A stretch of 64,000 bases of DNA, taken from the NCBI GenBank assembly GCA_963663495.1, contig OY760427.1, positions 4,898,001-4,962,000 of the forward strand. Reading direction: 5' to 3'. Each line of letters opens with the position of its first letter. Position 1 is the first letter of the stretch. Of this stretch, positions 18,788 through 28,005 are shown one piece after another. Source of the DNA: G963663495 sp963663495. GTDB taxonomy: Bacteria > Bacteroidota > Rhodothermia > Rhodothermales > Bin80. Below the pieces are notes generated by a model. The model worked only from the letters and a program-made list of their open reading frames with translations, did not search any database and had not been told where the DNA came from. A program made the position numbers and the translations under genes.

Positions 18788-18832
18788 GACCACAGGGTAA
18801 GAATACTGTCTGGAAAGATACAATAATGTTCG

Positions 18833-20125
18833 CTACACGCCCGCCCGGCTAAACAGTGTGTTAACATGCCGAAGGTGGTACGACACATCGAATACCTGGT
18901 TGATCTGATTTTCGGAGAGGTACTTGCTAACGCACTCATCGCTCAGCACCAGTTCCTTGAAGGAACGTTTTTCTCGCCAAGCATTCATGGCTAGGGGCTG
19001 GACCATGTCGTAAGCCTTTTCTCGACTCATGCCTTGATCCACGAGCATGAGTAGAAGGCGCTGGCTGTTGTATAACCCGTAGGAGCGCTCCAGGTTTTGT
19101 CTCATGGCGTCCGGAAACACCACCATTTGGCGTACGATGCGGGCGAAGCGGTGCAATGCATAGTGAAGGACGGTTGTCGCATCAGGCAGCAGAACACGTT
19201 CCGCGCTGGAGTGAGAAATATCTCTCTCGTGCCAAAGTGCCATGTTCTCATATGCCGCCAGCATGTAGCCTCGCAGCAGGCGTGAACAGCCTGTAATATT
19301 CTCTGACCCTACCGGGTTACGCTTGTGCGGCATGGCGGACGATCCTTTCTGACCGGCGCCGAACGATTCCTCCACCTCTCCAACTTCGGTGCGCTGAAGG
19401 TGGCGTATCTCTACAGCCATTTTTTCCAGACTGCCACCTATGAGTGCTAGTACCCCGACATAGTGTGCATGCCGGTCCCGCTGCAGAACCTGCGTAGAAA
19501 TCGGGGCCGGCTCCAAGCCTAGGCTTCGGCATGTGTACGCTTCAACTTCGGGTGGAATATGCGCGAACGTTCCGACGGCCCCTGACACCTTACCGACGCG
19601 GACTCCCTCGGCAGCGTGCTCGAACCGCTGCAATTGTCGTTGCATTTCGGCGAACCACAGCGCCAATTTGAGCCCCATGGTGGTAGGCTCTGCATGGATG
19701 CCATGCGTACGGCCCATCATAACGATATGCTTCAATTCGCGCGCGCGCTCCGCCAAAGCCGTAGACAACTCGCCTAACGCTTCCCTGATCAGTGCATTAG
19801 CCTTCAACAGACGTACCGACCACGCAGTGTCAACCACATCCGAAGATGTCAGTCCGTAGTGAACCCACTTGCGTTCTGGCCCCAAGGTCTCGCTCACCGC
19901 CCGCGTGAATGCCACTACGTCATGACGCGTCTCCTTCTCCAGTTCGTGGATGCGATCAATATCAATGCTCGCATGCCGGCGCAGTCTCTCCACATCGTCC
20001 GCCGGAATCACCCCGACACTACTCCACGCGGCGCACGCGGCGATCTCAACATCCAGCCAGGATTGAAACTGACCGTGTTCGCTCCAAAGCAACGCCATCG
20101 CGGGCAACGTATAACGTGTAATCAC
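18833..20125 (-). CDS. purB: Adenylosuccinate lyase
   Basis: A 430-aa fumarase/aspartase-superfamily enzyme that cleaves SAICAR and adenylosuccinate in purine synthesis. The catalytic His region MMGRTHGIHAEP (136-147) and the signature GSSAMPHKRNP (261-271), with the mobile-loop serine, are present, as is HYGLTSSDVVDT (89-100). Length fits the short bacterial PurB type. The start lies 11 nt after the ECF sigma factor stop on the same strand. Confidence 0.96.
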   Translation of the reverse strand: MITRYTLPAMALLWSEHGQFQSWLDVEIAACAAWSSVGVIPADDVERLRRHASIDIDRIHELEKETRHDVVAFTRAVSETLGPERKWVHYGLTSSDVVDTAWSVRLLKANALIREALGELSTALAERARELKHIVMMGRTHGIHAEPTTMGLKLALWFAEMQRQLQRFEHAAEGVRVGKVSGAVGTFAHIPPEVEAYTCRSLGLEPAPISTQVLQRDRHAHYVGVLALIGGSLEKMAVEIRHLQRTEVGEVEESFGAGQKGSSAMPHKRNPVGSENITGCSRLLRGYMLAAYENMALWHERDISHSSAERVLLPDATTVLHYALHRFARIVRQMVVFPDAMRQNLERSYGLYNSQRLLLMLVDQGMSREKAYDMVQPLAMNAWREKRSFKELVLSDECVSKYLSENQINQVFDVSYHLRHVNTLFSRAGV

Positions 20126-20136
20126 AGGCTATCCCT

Positions 20137-20745
20137 TTAAATGCATTCCCGTTGTTCCTGGAGATACGTATACAGTAGTTTGCGTGCACGGAAAATATGA
20201 GCTTTAACAGTCCCGAGAGGTAGCGACAGCTCCTGGGCGATTTCTTCATACGAGTACTCTTTCTGGTGGCGCAGGACGATCACTCGGTGGTACTTCGGCG
20301 GAAGGGCATCAATGGCATTCTGGATAATCTCACGGCGCTGGTCCGCCACAATGTGCTTGTCCGGACGGTAGGTCGTGTCAGGCAATTCCATCTGCATAGT
20401 CCCATCACTCGTTTCGACCGTTTTGTTCAAGGATGTCGTCCGCAGCCGTCGCTTCCTGAGAAAGTCAATAGCATGATTAGCGGCAATCCGGTATAGCCAT
20501 GTGGAAAAGGCCCAGGACGGACGGTAGGTAGGGAGCGCTGAGAAGGCTTTGATGAACACCTCCTGAACAAGGTCCTCCACCTCCTTGGGACTGTGTACAA
20601 TACCCATGACATGGCGCCGAAGTCCTGGGGTGTACTTCCTTGTCAGGCGCGTAAAAGCCGCCTGATCGCCGTCCAGCGCGGCGGATACCCACTCACGATC
20701 CTCGCTGCTAGGCCCGGATACTGGCCTCTGACCGGCTTTACGCAT
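20137..20745 (-). CDS. ECF-family RNA polymerase sigma factor
   Basis: A 202-aa sigma-70 family protein with region 2 (YTPGLRRHVMGIVHSPKEVEDL with VQEVFIKAF, about 39-75; the RIAANHAIDFLRKRR block) and region 4 (LPPKYHRVIVLRHQKEYSYEEIA, LPLGTVKAHIFRARKLL). No region 1 or 3, so extracytoplasmic-function type. No anti-sigma gene is adjacent; it lies between an Lrp-type regulator and purB. Confidence 0.93.
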   Translation of the reverse strand: MRKAGQRPVSGPSSEDREWVSAALDGDQAAFTRLTRKYTPGLRRHVMGIVHSPKEVEDLVQEVFIKAFSALPTYRPSWAFSTWLYRIAANHAIDFLRKRRLRTTSLNKTVETSDGTMQMELPDTTYRPDKHIVADQRREIIQNAIDALPPKYHRVIVLRHQKEYSYEEIAQELSLPLGTVKAHIFRARKLLYTYLQEQRECI

Positions 20746-20789
20746 GGCACCGCCCGGCGCCGCGCAGAACGAATGGGCGTCGACTACGA

Positions 20790-21272
20790 CTAATTGTACT
20801 CTAGATCGACCGCGGACCGGGCATCAATTTGCCGCGTTTCCTTGTAGGTGTTCAGAACGATGCTGGTACGCGTGCCTGCCACCCCCGGCATGGCCTGTAT
20901 CTTGGCCAGCAGTTTCTCCAAGCTGAGCGTATCCCTAGTGCACACCTTCACGACATGCGATCCCTCACCCGTTATGGAATGGATCTCCAGCACCCCTTCG
21001 GTAAGGGCCAGCCGGTCAATCATGGGCTGGTAATCAACCGAGCTGACCATTATAATCCTGATAAATGCTGCCACCCCGTAACCGAGGCGCTGGGGGTCAA
21101 CAGACGCATGGTAGCCCGTAATGATACCCAGTTTCCGGAGCTTGCGCATGCGTTCACTAACGCTGGGCACAGACAACCCCACCTGTTCCGACATCCGGTT
21201 GCGTTTCATGCGCCCGCTGGCCTGAAGCAGGTTTATGATCTGGGCGTCAATTGCGTCGATTCGTCGCGCCAT
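20790..21272 (-). CDS. Lrp/AsnC-family transcriptional regulator
   Basis: A 160-aa protein with an N-terminal winged helix-turn-helix (IDAQIINLLQASGRMKRNRM, then GLSVPSVSERMRKL) and a C-terminal RAM ligand-binding domain (about 70-150: YGVAAFIRI, GEGSHVVKVCTRD). It is the first gene of a minus-strand run leading to the sigma factor and purB. The short region before its start (21273-21345) is the likely promoter. Confidence 0.93.
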   Translation of the reverse strand: MARRIDAIDAQIINLLQASGRMKRNRMSEQVGLSVPSVSERMRKLRKLGIITGYHASVDPQRLGYGVAAFIRIIMVSSVDYQPMIDRLALTEGVLEIHSITGEGSHVVKVCTRDTLSLEKLLAKIQAMPGVAGTRTSIVLNTYKETRQIDARSAVDLEYN

Positions 21273-21345
21273 AAGCCAGCTCCGCCTGAGATTTCAATAG
21301 TCGGAAGTCCAGTAGTCCAGCACGGCTGTTACCGAACGGGATCGC

Positions 21346-21452
21346 TCAGGATCCGAACAAAAGCGCGGCAATGCGCAGCGGTCCGCCGCTGCCTCCACCT
21401 ATTTTCATGGGTAGCGCTACTACGAAAAAATCCGTAGCGGGCAATTCCTTAA
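21346..21452 (-). pseudogene. Cyclase-family (formamidase-like) C-terminal fragment
   Basis: The last 34 codons of a cyclase-family protein, ending FFVVALPMKIGGGSGGPLRI-AALLFGS. The GGGSG(G)P motif near the C-terminus is typical of kynurenine-formamidase-like cyclases. It is cut by the IS1634 left end at 21453. The matching N-terminal part lies beyond the insertion at 24239-24505 on the same strand; about half of the gene is missing. Confidence 0.75.
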
Positions 21453-23822
21453 CCCAACTTCACATTTTGTAGTGACAAGTAAATACGGACCTCTAGCATT
21501 CCCGCTTGGGGAACATTGTTTCGCTACCACCTATTGTGATTTACCGGATTGAGTGGGGTTGGTTTAGAGCGGTTTCATTGCTTGTTTTTTCTGTTGATAG
21601 AAGGCCGTATTTGTCCCCAATTCTCCCCACCGGATACAGGGATCGCACCTCCATCTGGAGTTCATTCTCGTACCTGTACTAAGCGACTTCATTCCACTCA
21701 TGAGTCGGGCAGCTTTTGGAGAGTTTTCGGTTCCATGGGGAGGATCTGTTTGGTTCGGGTCGCATCGGGATCATAGCTGAATCCCAAGATTTCGAAGACC
21801 CGCTCCAACATCGGCGTCAGGTTCTGATCCACATTCAGGGTCAACGCGCGCGTTTGACTCATGGGCAACTTGGTGGTCACCCGTTTGATCTCGTTGAGTT
21901 CGTTACGGATCGTATCCCAGCTGTTATGGATTCCAGCTTTCTTGAGTTTGGTGCGAACCAAGTGAGCAACATGATAGGCCAGCACGGTGATGAATAAATG
22001 TCCCACAATTCGGTCATCATTACTGTGATAGACGGGCCTTAAACCCAGATCCGACTTCATCACCCGGAAGGTGTTTTCAATCTCCGTAAGTCGCCAGTAG
22101 GTGCGCGCCACTTCTTGCACCGACCAGTCGGTACGGCTGGTGCGCAGGACATATCCGCCTGCTTCCAGGAGCCGGTCTTCATGTACTTCACGCTTGGTAA
22201 AGCTTACACGCTCGGCATGGTCGGTTTCCTTTTTTTTCGTAACCGTCACCTCATAGGTGTGGCTCACCTTCTTGTGTTTTTCCCTCAGGCGACCGGCTTT
22301 TACGAGTACCTTATCATACGTTTTCAGGCAGTGGGGAGTGGAGAGTCCTTTATGAAGCTTGGTGAGTGCCTCTTCATATTTTGCACATTTCGTTGCAAAG
22401 ATCTGCTCCTCGGTGGCCTGCCGGGCCTCGCTGTGCACATACACGAATCGCTCCTGATCTTCCAGCTCATCTTCTTCTGACTCCCCCTCTTTCGGTCCCT
22501 TCTCTTGGGGTTCCCTGTCCTTTTTGGGTAACTCCCAAGCTCTGATCTTGACCCCACCCGCCGTCTCAAATGCCTGATCCGGCTCCCGGGTGGGCACCGC
22601 AGGGGCTTGGGTCCGCTGAACACAGATCCAATCCAGCTTCTTTTCTTCCAAATACGCCACATTCGCCTCGGTCACAATGCCCGCATCCATAACGACCGTT
22701 GGCGTTTTATCCTTCAACTTCTCAATAGCTTGTTTGAGTGTCCCGGGTTCACTCACATTGCCGGGTAAGATCTCCATATTACGCGGGAAGCCCGATGCGT
22801 CCAGAGTCAAGGCCAGCGTGACCAGAGGACAATCATTGCCATTGCGCTTCTGCTTACTCCGTCCATATCGTAACAACGCTCCCTTTTCCTGACCATGGTA
22901 AAAGGCGTTGGTCAAATCGTAGAAGATGAGGGTCTCATCACAGTCAAACAACTCCTTCGTGGTTCCATAGAGGCCATCCATGATTGCATAACGATGTTCG
23001 AATAACCAATCGGAGGTGGCATACAATGTATTGAGGCACGGCAGCTTTGTATGGAGGATTTCCATGATACTGGAGGTGTTGGTCATCCAGCGATGCGTTG
23101 CCCGTTCACTGCCTGGACTGAGCATGCGTCCGACAATGACCGCGCAGGCAAGTTGGACATGATTTTCAGGGAGCTTGAGCTGCCGGAGGATTTCAGGGAG
23201 CTTCAGTTGCTTGATCGCTTCCATGGCCAGACGCTCGCCCGCCACCGTGCATGAGTTGGTATGTGTGACCTGGTCGGGAAGAATCTTGACCGATTCTACC
23301 GGGGGTTTGGCATAGATGTCAAACCCTTGATCCAGGAGTCGCTTCGCAATGTCGTCCACGGCATTATGGAAGTCCTGGTTTTTGTTCTCAAAGGCTAGGG
23401 CGGGTTGTCCTTTGAGACATGCGACCACCGTTTGGATCAGTTCAGGCCAATCGGGTTTGGGGATTGGAAACTCCTGTCCGAGATTGAGGAGGGTTTTGTG
23501 TCGGCTGACTCCTTTGATCCGTTGGGATTGAAGCAGGAGGACGCTGCGGGATTGTTCGCCGTTTTTGCGTGTGTACCGGTTGGCTCGGATAAACATAATG
23601 GGGATAGGTAATGGAGGTAGGAGGGATACGAGGCGATTTTCCGGGGGGTTCCCCAGCCCTACAATTATCACTACAACGGCAATTTGCCAAAAACCGAAGG
23701 CAAATTGGGTCAAGAAGGCGGCAAACGGCCAAAAACCAGCCATAAATTGGCCGCTTTGGATGGAAAGAAGGCTAGACTGACTCTGAAATCAGTAATTTTT
23801 CAGAGCGAAATGTGAACTTGGG
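21453..23822 (-). mobile_element. IS1634-family insertion sequence, complete
   Basis: A 2370-bp element bounded by imperfect inverted ends CCCAACTTCACATTT (left) and AAATGTGAACTTGGG (right), enclosing one transposase gene. The right end is joined directly to a tnpB fragment, the left end to a cyclase gene C-terminus. No matching target duplication was found, which suggests a deletion next to the element. A truncated second copy lies at 57804-59146. Confidence 0.85.
21698..23596 (-). CDS. IS1634-family transposase
   Basis: A 632-aa DDE transposase when started at the ATG at 23596 (MFIRANRYTRKNGEQ), the usual IS1634 N-terminus; an upstream ATG at 23743 adds unrelated residues. Catalytic-region blocks include FYDLTNAFYHG, VVMDAGIVTEANVAYLEEKK and ETENTF-type EIENTFRVMKSDLGLRPVYH near the C-terminus. 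A lysine/glutamate-rich insert lies near the middle. The frame is intact, so the copy may be active. Confidence 0.92.
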   Translation of the reverse strand: MFIRANRYTRKNGEQSRSVLLLQSQRIKGVSRHKTLLNLGQEFPIPKPDWPELIQTVVACLKGQPALAFENKNQDFHNAVDDIAKRLLDQGFDIYAKPPVESVKILPDQVTHTNSCTVAGERLAMEAIKQLKLPEILRQLKLPENHVQLACAVIVGRMLSPGSERATHRWMTNTSSIMEILHTKLPCLNTLYATSDWLFEHRYAIMDGLYGTTKELFDCDETLIFYDLTNAFYHGQEKGALLRYGRSKQKRNGNDCPLVTLALTLDASGFPRNMEILPGNVSEPGTLKQAIEKLKDKTPTVVMDAGIVTEANVAYLEEKKLDWICVQRTQAPAVPTREPDQAFETAGGVKIRAWELPKKDREPQEKGPKEGESEEDELEDQERFVYVHSEARQATEEQIFATKCAKYEEALTKLHKGLSTPHCLKTYDKVLVKAGRLREKHKKVSHTYEVTVTKKKETDHAERVSFTKREVHEDRLLEAGGYVLRTSRTDWSVQEVARTYWRLTEIENTFRVMKSDLGLRPVYHSNDDRIVGHLFITVLAYHVAHLVRTKLKKAGIHNSWDTIRNELNEIKRVTTKLPMSQTRALTLNVDQNLTPMLERVFEILGFSYDPDATRTKQILPMEPKTLQKLPDS

Positions 23823-24238
23823 TAAAGATCAAAGCGATAACACGTTCAGCTAAGGGGACGATGGAGAGCTTTGGCACAAACGTCAGACAGAAGTCTGGCC
23901 TCAACCGTGGGATACTGCGAACAGGTTGGGGCCAGCTGGATCAGATGCTGAGCTATAAGTGCCGCAAGGTGATAAAGGTTACCGCTGCCTATACCAGTCA
24001 GCGGTGTTCTGTGTGTGGGCACACAGAAGCGAGTACCCGTAAGACACGGAGCAAATTCACGTGTATGTCCTGTGGACATGCGGATCATGCAGACCTGAAT
24101 GCGGCTGCAAACATACTGGCCTCCAGGATTGGGGCTGCTGCACGGCGAGGGGCGTTCGGGTTACCGACCCCTATGACCCGTGAAATTGATACTAGTGCCT
24201 CACTGTGTACAGTTGGTCACTCACGTATTATAATTCCC
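23823..24238 (+). pseudogene. TnpB C-terminal fragment (copy B) with right element end
   Basis: Matches intact tnpB from about residue 281 to the stop (zinc finger CSVCGH and CMSCGH, RuvC-III DLNAAANIL), then the element end ATAATTCCC at 24238. The left part was removed by the IS1634 insertion at 23822. The right end is embedded in a cyclase-family gene, with flanking 8-mer AAGAATGT. Confidence 0.88.
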
Positions 24239-24505
24239 AAGAATGTACGGGCGCATCCAGATGTGTGCCGCCGTGTTCGGCTCCACTAAACGAATTGGCT
24301 TCATACATAGTATCCTCCTTCCTGCCATCCGCGGGCATCGTTATTGAGGGTAAAGCCACTCGTCGCTGTAGGCCAAATACACGGTCGTGGAATCAAACGC
24401 GCGGGTAAGATCCACCACCTCCATATCCTCAAGGAGCGAGATCGGCGGTTCCGATTGAACTTGAACGCAGCCGCAAAGTAGCGGGAACGCAGCAATGAGT
24501 CGCAT
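24239..24505 (-). pseudogene. Cyclase-family protein, N-terminal fragment
   Basis: Reads on the minus strand from the ATG at 24505: a lipoprotein-like leader (MRLIAAFPLLCGC), then EDMEVVDLTRAFDSTTVY, then in another frame WPTATSGFTLNNDARGW, then in a third frame YEANSFSGAEHGGTHLDAPV. HGGTHxDxPxH is the metal-binding motif of the cyclase/kynurenine formamidase family. Two single-base insertions disrupt the frame and the tnpB element right end cuts it after that motif. Together with 21346-21452 this is one dead gene, probably an exported metal-dependent hydrolase. Confidence 0.8.
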
Positions 24506-24591
24506 GGCGTTGATATCGTTAAGCTACGTCCAAAATATGGATCCGATGTTCGAACCCCACGGCAAGGCGATGCGTTTACGGTAGAGTAATC

Positions 24592-24666
24592 GGGCCCATA
24601 GCTCAGTTCGGTCAGAGCAGCGGACTCATAATCCGTCGGTCGGGGGTTCAAGTCCCTCTGGGCCCA
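24592..24666 (+). tRNA. tRNA with CAU anticodon (Met or Ile2)
   Basis: A 75-nt cloverleaf: acceptor GGGCCCA/TGGGCCC, D arm GCTC...GAGC, anticodon stem GCGGA/TCCGT with loop CTCATAA (anticodon CAU), T arm GGGGG-TTCAAGT-CCCTC. CCA is not encoded (CTA follows the discriminator A). The paired first base rules out initiator tRNA. Elongator Met and lysidine-modified Ile2 cannot be separated with certainty. Confidence 0.93.
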
Positions 24667-26940
24667 CTACTGAAACCCCAGCAGTAATCCTCCCTGGTAC
24701 ACTGCCAGGGAAAACACGTATGCCAGTCCTGTCATGTACGCCCACATGACACAGGGCCAAAACCACGAATTCAGTTCGCGCTTCGCGATCGCCAGCGTAC
24801 TCATGCACTGGAGGGCAAAAACAAAAAACACCAGCAGGCTGATTGCTGCCAGCGTCGTAAAGACCGGGCGCCCGTCTGGATACCGGTCGGCCTTCAGTTG
24901 CTCGCGCAGTGCAACACTGCGTTCATCTACTTCTCCTACGCTGTAGATTATCCCAAGCGTACTAACGATCACTTCACGGGCAGCGAAGGCTGCCACAATG
25001 CCTGCGCTCATTTTCCAGTCAAAGCCGAGCGGCTGCATAACAGGCTCCAAGGCGCGGCCCATGAGGCCAATGAGACTGCTACGGATCCTCCTGGAATGGT
25101 CTTGGCGATCCAGCTCCGACACGGCGTAGGACAGTTCTGCCGCGCGGTGGCGCTCAGGATCCGACTGGGCGACTGCGTAAACCCGGGCCGAATCGCCGGC
25201 CACGATAAGCTCAACAAGCTCCTCCACCGAACCCTCGTCAACGCGCGCGCGCGCGGCATCGCGTTGCAGTATCAACTCCTGGCGTTCTAGCATCCATTCC
25301 TGGTCCGCTTCTACGCGCGGATAGGTAGCCATGAACCATAGCACGATGCTCAGACCAAAGATGATCTTGCCGGCCCGTGTAGCGAACACCTTTGCACGTT
25401 GCAGCATACGTAGCAGGATCTGCCGTAGCTGGGGCCTACGATAAGGCGGCAGCTCCATCACGAAGTAGGAGGCCTTTCCTTTGAATACAAACCGCTTCAG
25501 AATCCATGATGCCACTACCGCCATGGCGGTCCCCATGAGGTACAGCGTGAACATGGCAAGTCCCTGGTACCCAAAGAGACCCAGAAGCCGCTCCTGTGGA
25601 ATAAATGCCCCAATAAACAACGTATACACGGGCAGCCGGGCAGAGCAGCTCATGAGGGGTGCAACCATAATGGTGATGATCCTGTCGCGCTCGCTATCAA
25701 GCGTGCGTGCAGCCATGATGCCCGGGATCGCACATGCGTAGGATGCCAGTAGCGGCAGCACCGATCCACCGCTCAACCCTACACGTTTCATGACGCGGTC
25801 CATCAGGAACGCTGTTCGCGCCATATAACCTGTGTCCTCCATCAAGCCGAGGAAGAAGAACAGCAGCAGTATCTGTGGCAAGAAAACGGCTACGTTTCCG
25901 ATGCCTGCAATGACACCATCCACCAGCAGATCCGTCACCATGCTTCCGGGCAGTACCTGCGTTGCCACGGCCCCCAAGCCCGCCATCACCGCCTCAATAG
26001 CGTCCATTGCCGGCACTGCCCAGGCGAATACGGCTTGGAATATCAGCCCGAGGAGCAAACCAAAGGTGATGGGGCCGGCCACACGGTGCGTCAGCACCGC
26101 ATCCACGCGATCTGTGAACGATAGCTCTGGCGGGTTCCGCTCGCAAGCGCGCGCCGCCAGCGGCGTGATCCACTGGTAGCGTCCCATCACCTCGGCGTGC
26201 TGGTAGTGCACATTACGAGCCTCCAGATCAATCCGTACCGCTTCTACATCGGCTGAAAATTCCGGTGCAGCAGCACGCCATGCCTCCAGAGCAGCATCAT
26301 CGGTCAAAGCACGAAGCACCTCGACGTACCGATGGTTCGCCGGCACCGTGTCCGCTTCACGGCCCAGTGCCTCCTCCAACTGAGGCACCTTCTTCGCCAC
26401 CGCATCCATCAGCTCCCATGACGGGCGGGGCGCCCCCACAGATGACTCCAGTACGGCATCCCTCAGCTCCTCTACCCCTTCTTTCCTGCGAGCAACCATG
26501 GGCAACACAGGAACCCGCAGTTCGTCTGCAAGCACCGCTGCGTTCACCGTTATGCCGGCTTCCTCCGCCGCATCCATCATGTTGAGCGCCACTATTACCG
26601 GAAGCTGTAAGTCCATGATCTGCGTCACCATGAACAGATTGCGCTCCAGGTTGGAGGCGTCCACAACACATACTACCACATCCGGTGCACGCTCAAGTCG
26701 TCCTGTCAGGACATCGTAGGCAATCTTCTCATCCAAGGACTTTGCATGAAGGCTGTAGGACCCGGGTAGGTCAACCACTTCCACATCCCGAGAACCGGTG
26801 AGCATTCCGCTCTTACGCTCAACGGTGACACCCGGAAAATTGGCCACCTTCTGACGCATCCCCGTCAAAAGGTTGAAAATCGTAGTCTTCCCCACGTTGG
26901 GATTGCCCGCTAGGGCGACGCGCAACCGGCCGGCGCTCAC
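24667..26940 (-). CDS. feoB: Ferrous iron transport protein B
   Basis: This 757-aa inner-membrane Fe(II) transporter has an N-terminal G domain: G1 GNPNVGKTT (12-20), the switch region FPGVTVERK, DLPGSYSL and NMMD. Then come a helical linker and a membrane part with the two Gate regions (FLPQILLLFFFLGLMEDTGY and the conserved GCG-type segment MSCSARLPVYTLF). Iron crosses the membrane under GTP control. The ATG immediately follows the feoA stop. It converges on the tRNA, whose 3' end abuts its stop. Confidence 0.96.
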   Translation of the reverse strand: MSAGRLRVALAGNPNVGKTTIFNLLTGMRQKVANFPGVTVERKSGMLTGSRDVEVVDLPGSYSLHAKSLDEKIAYDVLTGRLERAPDVVVCVVDASNLERNLFMVTQIMDLQLPVIVALNMMDAAEEAGITVNAAVLADELRVPVLPMVARRKEGVEELRDAVLESSVGAPRPSWELMDAVAKKVPQLEEALGREADTVPANHRYVEVLRALTDDAALEAWRAAAPEFSADVEAVRIDLEARNVHYQHAEVMGRYQWITPLAARACERNPPELSFTDRVDAVLTHRVAGPITFGLLLGLIFQAVFAWAVPAMDAIEAVMAGLGAVATQVLPGSMVTDLLVDGVIAGIGNVAVFLPQILLLFFFLGLMEDTGYMARTAFLMDRVMKRVGLSGGSVLPLLASYACAIPGIMAARTLDSERDRIITIMVAPLMSCSARLPVYTLFIGAFIPQERLLGLFGYQGLAMFTLYLMGTAMAVVASWILKRFVFKGKASYFVMELPPYRRPQLRQILLRMLQRAKVFATRAGKIIFGLSIVLWFMATYPRVEADQEWMLERQELILQRDAARARVDEGSVEELVELIVAGDSARVYAVAQSDPERHRAAELSYAVSELDRQDHSRRIRSSLIGLMGRALEPVMQPLGFDWKMSAGIVAAFAAREVIVSTLGIIYSVGEVDERSVALREQLKADRYPDGRPVFTTLAAISLLVFFVFALQCMSTLAIAKRELNSWFWPCVMWAYMTGLAYVFSLAVYQGGLLLGFQ

Positions 26941-27165
26941 CTAGGGGCGCCTATCAATCCGGACCTGGCTGGCGTCTTCCTTCCGAACCGACAGCCGATA
27001 TCCACGAACTCTCAGGTCCATCGGGTCGCCGAACGGTGCCAAACGCAGGACCTCAACGGATTCTCCTGGCAGCATGCCCATTTCCAACAGGCGTGTTGGC
27101 AGCGTGTCTCCGGTAAACCCGGTTATGACCCCGTGCTCGCCCGGCCTGAGATCTCTAAGCGTCAC
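26941..27165 (-). CDS. feoA: FeoA-domain protein, second copy
   Basis: A 74-aa SH3-like FeoA protein (VTLRDLRPGEHGVITGF, LLEMGMLPGESVEVL, YRLSVRKEDASQVRI) that probably supports FeoB. The GTG at 27165 overlaps the stop of the preceding feoA in a GTGA arrangement, which indicates coupling. An ATG at 27225 would create a 64-bp overlap and adds residues lacking FeoA similarity, so the GTG start is preferred. Confidence 0.85.
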   Translation of the reverse strand: MTLRDLRPGEHGVITGFTGDTLPTRLLEMGMLPGESVEVLRLAPFGDPMDLRVRGYRLSVRKEDASQVRIDRRP

Positions 27166-27395
27166 CTTGCCGACGGCCTGGCCAGGATATTCATGGCAAG
27201 CTCCTTGCGGAGGCCGATCCTGCATCCCTCCGCACGCACAATGACATTGCCGCTATTCTGCAGAACCGAAACCAAGGCTCCCTCGCGCAGTCCTACATCC
27301 CGGAGTCTGCACGCTCCTTCACAGGCCAGATGGCACACCACAACCTCGCAGCCGTGCCTGAAGCTCGAAAGTGGTGCGGATTCTTCGTCCGTCAT
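27162..27395 (-). CDS. feoA: FeoA-domain protein, first copy
   Basis: A 77-aa FeoA-like protein: LSSFRHGCEVVV, GACRLRDVGLREGALVSVL, GCRIGLRKELAMNILA. It has more cysteines than its neighbour (CHLACEGAC). First gene of a feoA-feoA-feoB operon; two consecutive FeoA proteins are a known arrangement in Bacteroidota. A palindromic AT-rich site lies 13-37 bp before its start. Confidence 0.85.
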   Translation of the reverse strand: MTDEESAPLSSFRHGCEVVVCHLACEGACRLRDVGLREGALVSVLQNSGNVIVRAEGCRIGLRKELAMNILARPSAR

Positions 27396-27407
27396 TGCGT
27401 TCTTAAC

Positions 27408-27432
27408 TTTATTTAGACTTAATATAAATAAA
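27408..27432 (-). promoter_or_regulatory. Candidate metal-responsive operator of the feo operon
   Basis: An inverted repeat TTTATTTA-N9-TAAATAAA lies 13-37 bp upstream of the first feoA start. Its inner part (TTTAGACTTAATATAAA) resembles DtxR/IdeR-type operators in shape. The regulator is not in the window; the assignment rests on symmetry and position only. Confidence 0.45.
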
Positions 27433-28005
27433 AATACTCTCTAACCAATCCTGTCTGCCGGGCATCACCACAACTTGGTGTACCGGGCCGGTCTTCCCTT
27501 CCCTCTGCGTGCAGCCAAGAACCTTGAAGGCCTTCCAAGATCGTCAAATGTTTTTGGTATCGCCCAGCACGGCAACCGGAAATATCATCTGAGTGCCGAC
27601 GCTGCATCGGGTCCTCGTACGGGCGGAGTTATGAGTTCAATGGCATTCTTGCAACACCTTGGTATTCCGAAGCGTTGAGCAGCATGGATCAGATGGAACA
27701 GTGCACAAGTGCCATCAGATGTTGGTAAAAGGGAAATATTGCGCTTCCTGAAGCGTATGGAAGGGTGTTGCTATGGCTGCCCCCGCGTTTCTCGAATGAA
27801 TTGAGAACATTTTGTTACATAGAGAGACCTTATTGGTCATCTGACCAGACAGGACAATCCCTGGTGTCACCGGCATGGAGACGTGAAGCGGCGAACCACG
27901 GCTGCCACGCTTCAACCATTGTTGGGATCGGTTTGCGGACAGTAAGGCGGATGGATGCGCCGGTATTGTGAGGACGCATTTCCGGTGCCGCGGTACAAAC
28001 CCGCT
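27433..28005. other. Divergent intergenic region, no gene
   Basis: It separates the feo operon from the rightward receptor gene and must contain at least the receptor promoter. Open frames here lack family resemblance. An AT-rich patch near 27795-27835 is the most promoter-like part, but no box can be named. Confidence 0.5.

Noticed and set aside
24301..24651. 116-codon minus-strand frame overlapping the tRNA(CAU)
   Set aside because: It runs through the tRNA and only its C-terminal part is meaningful, as one of three frames of the broken cyclase gene.
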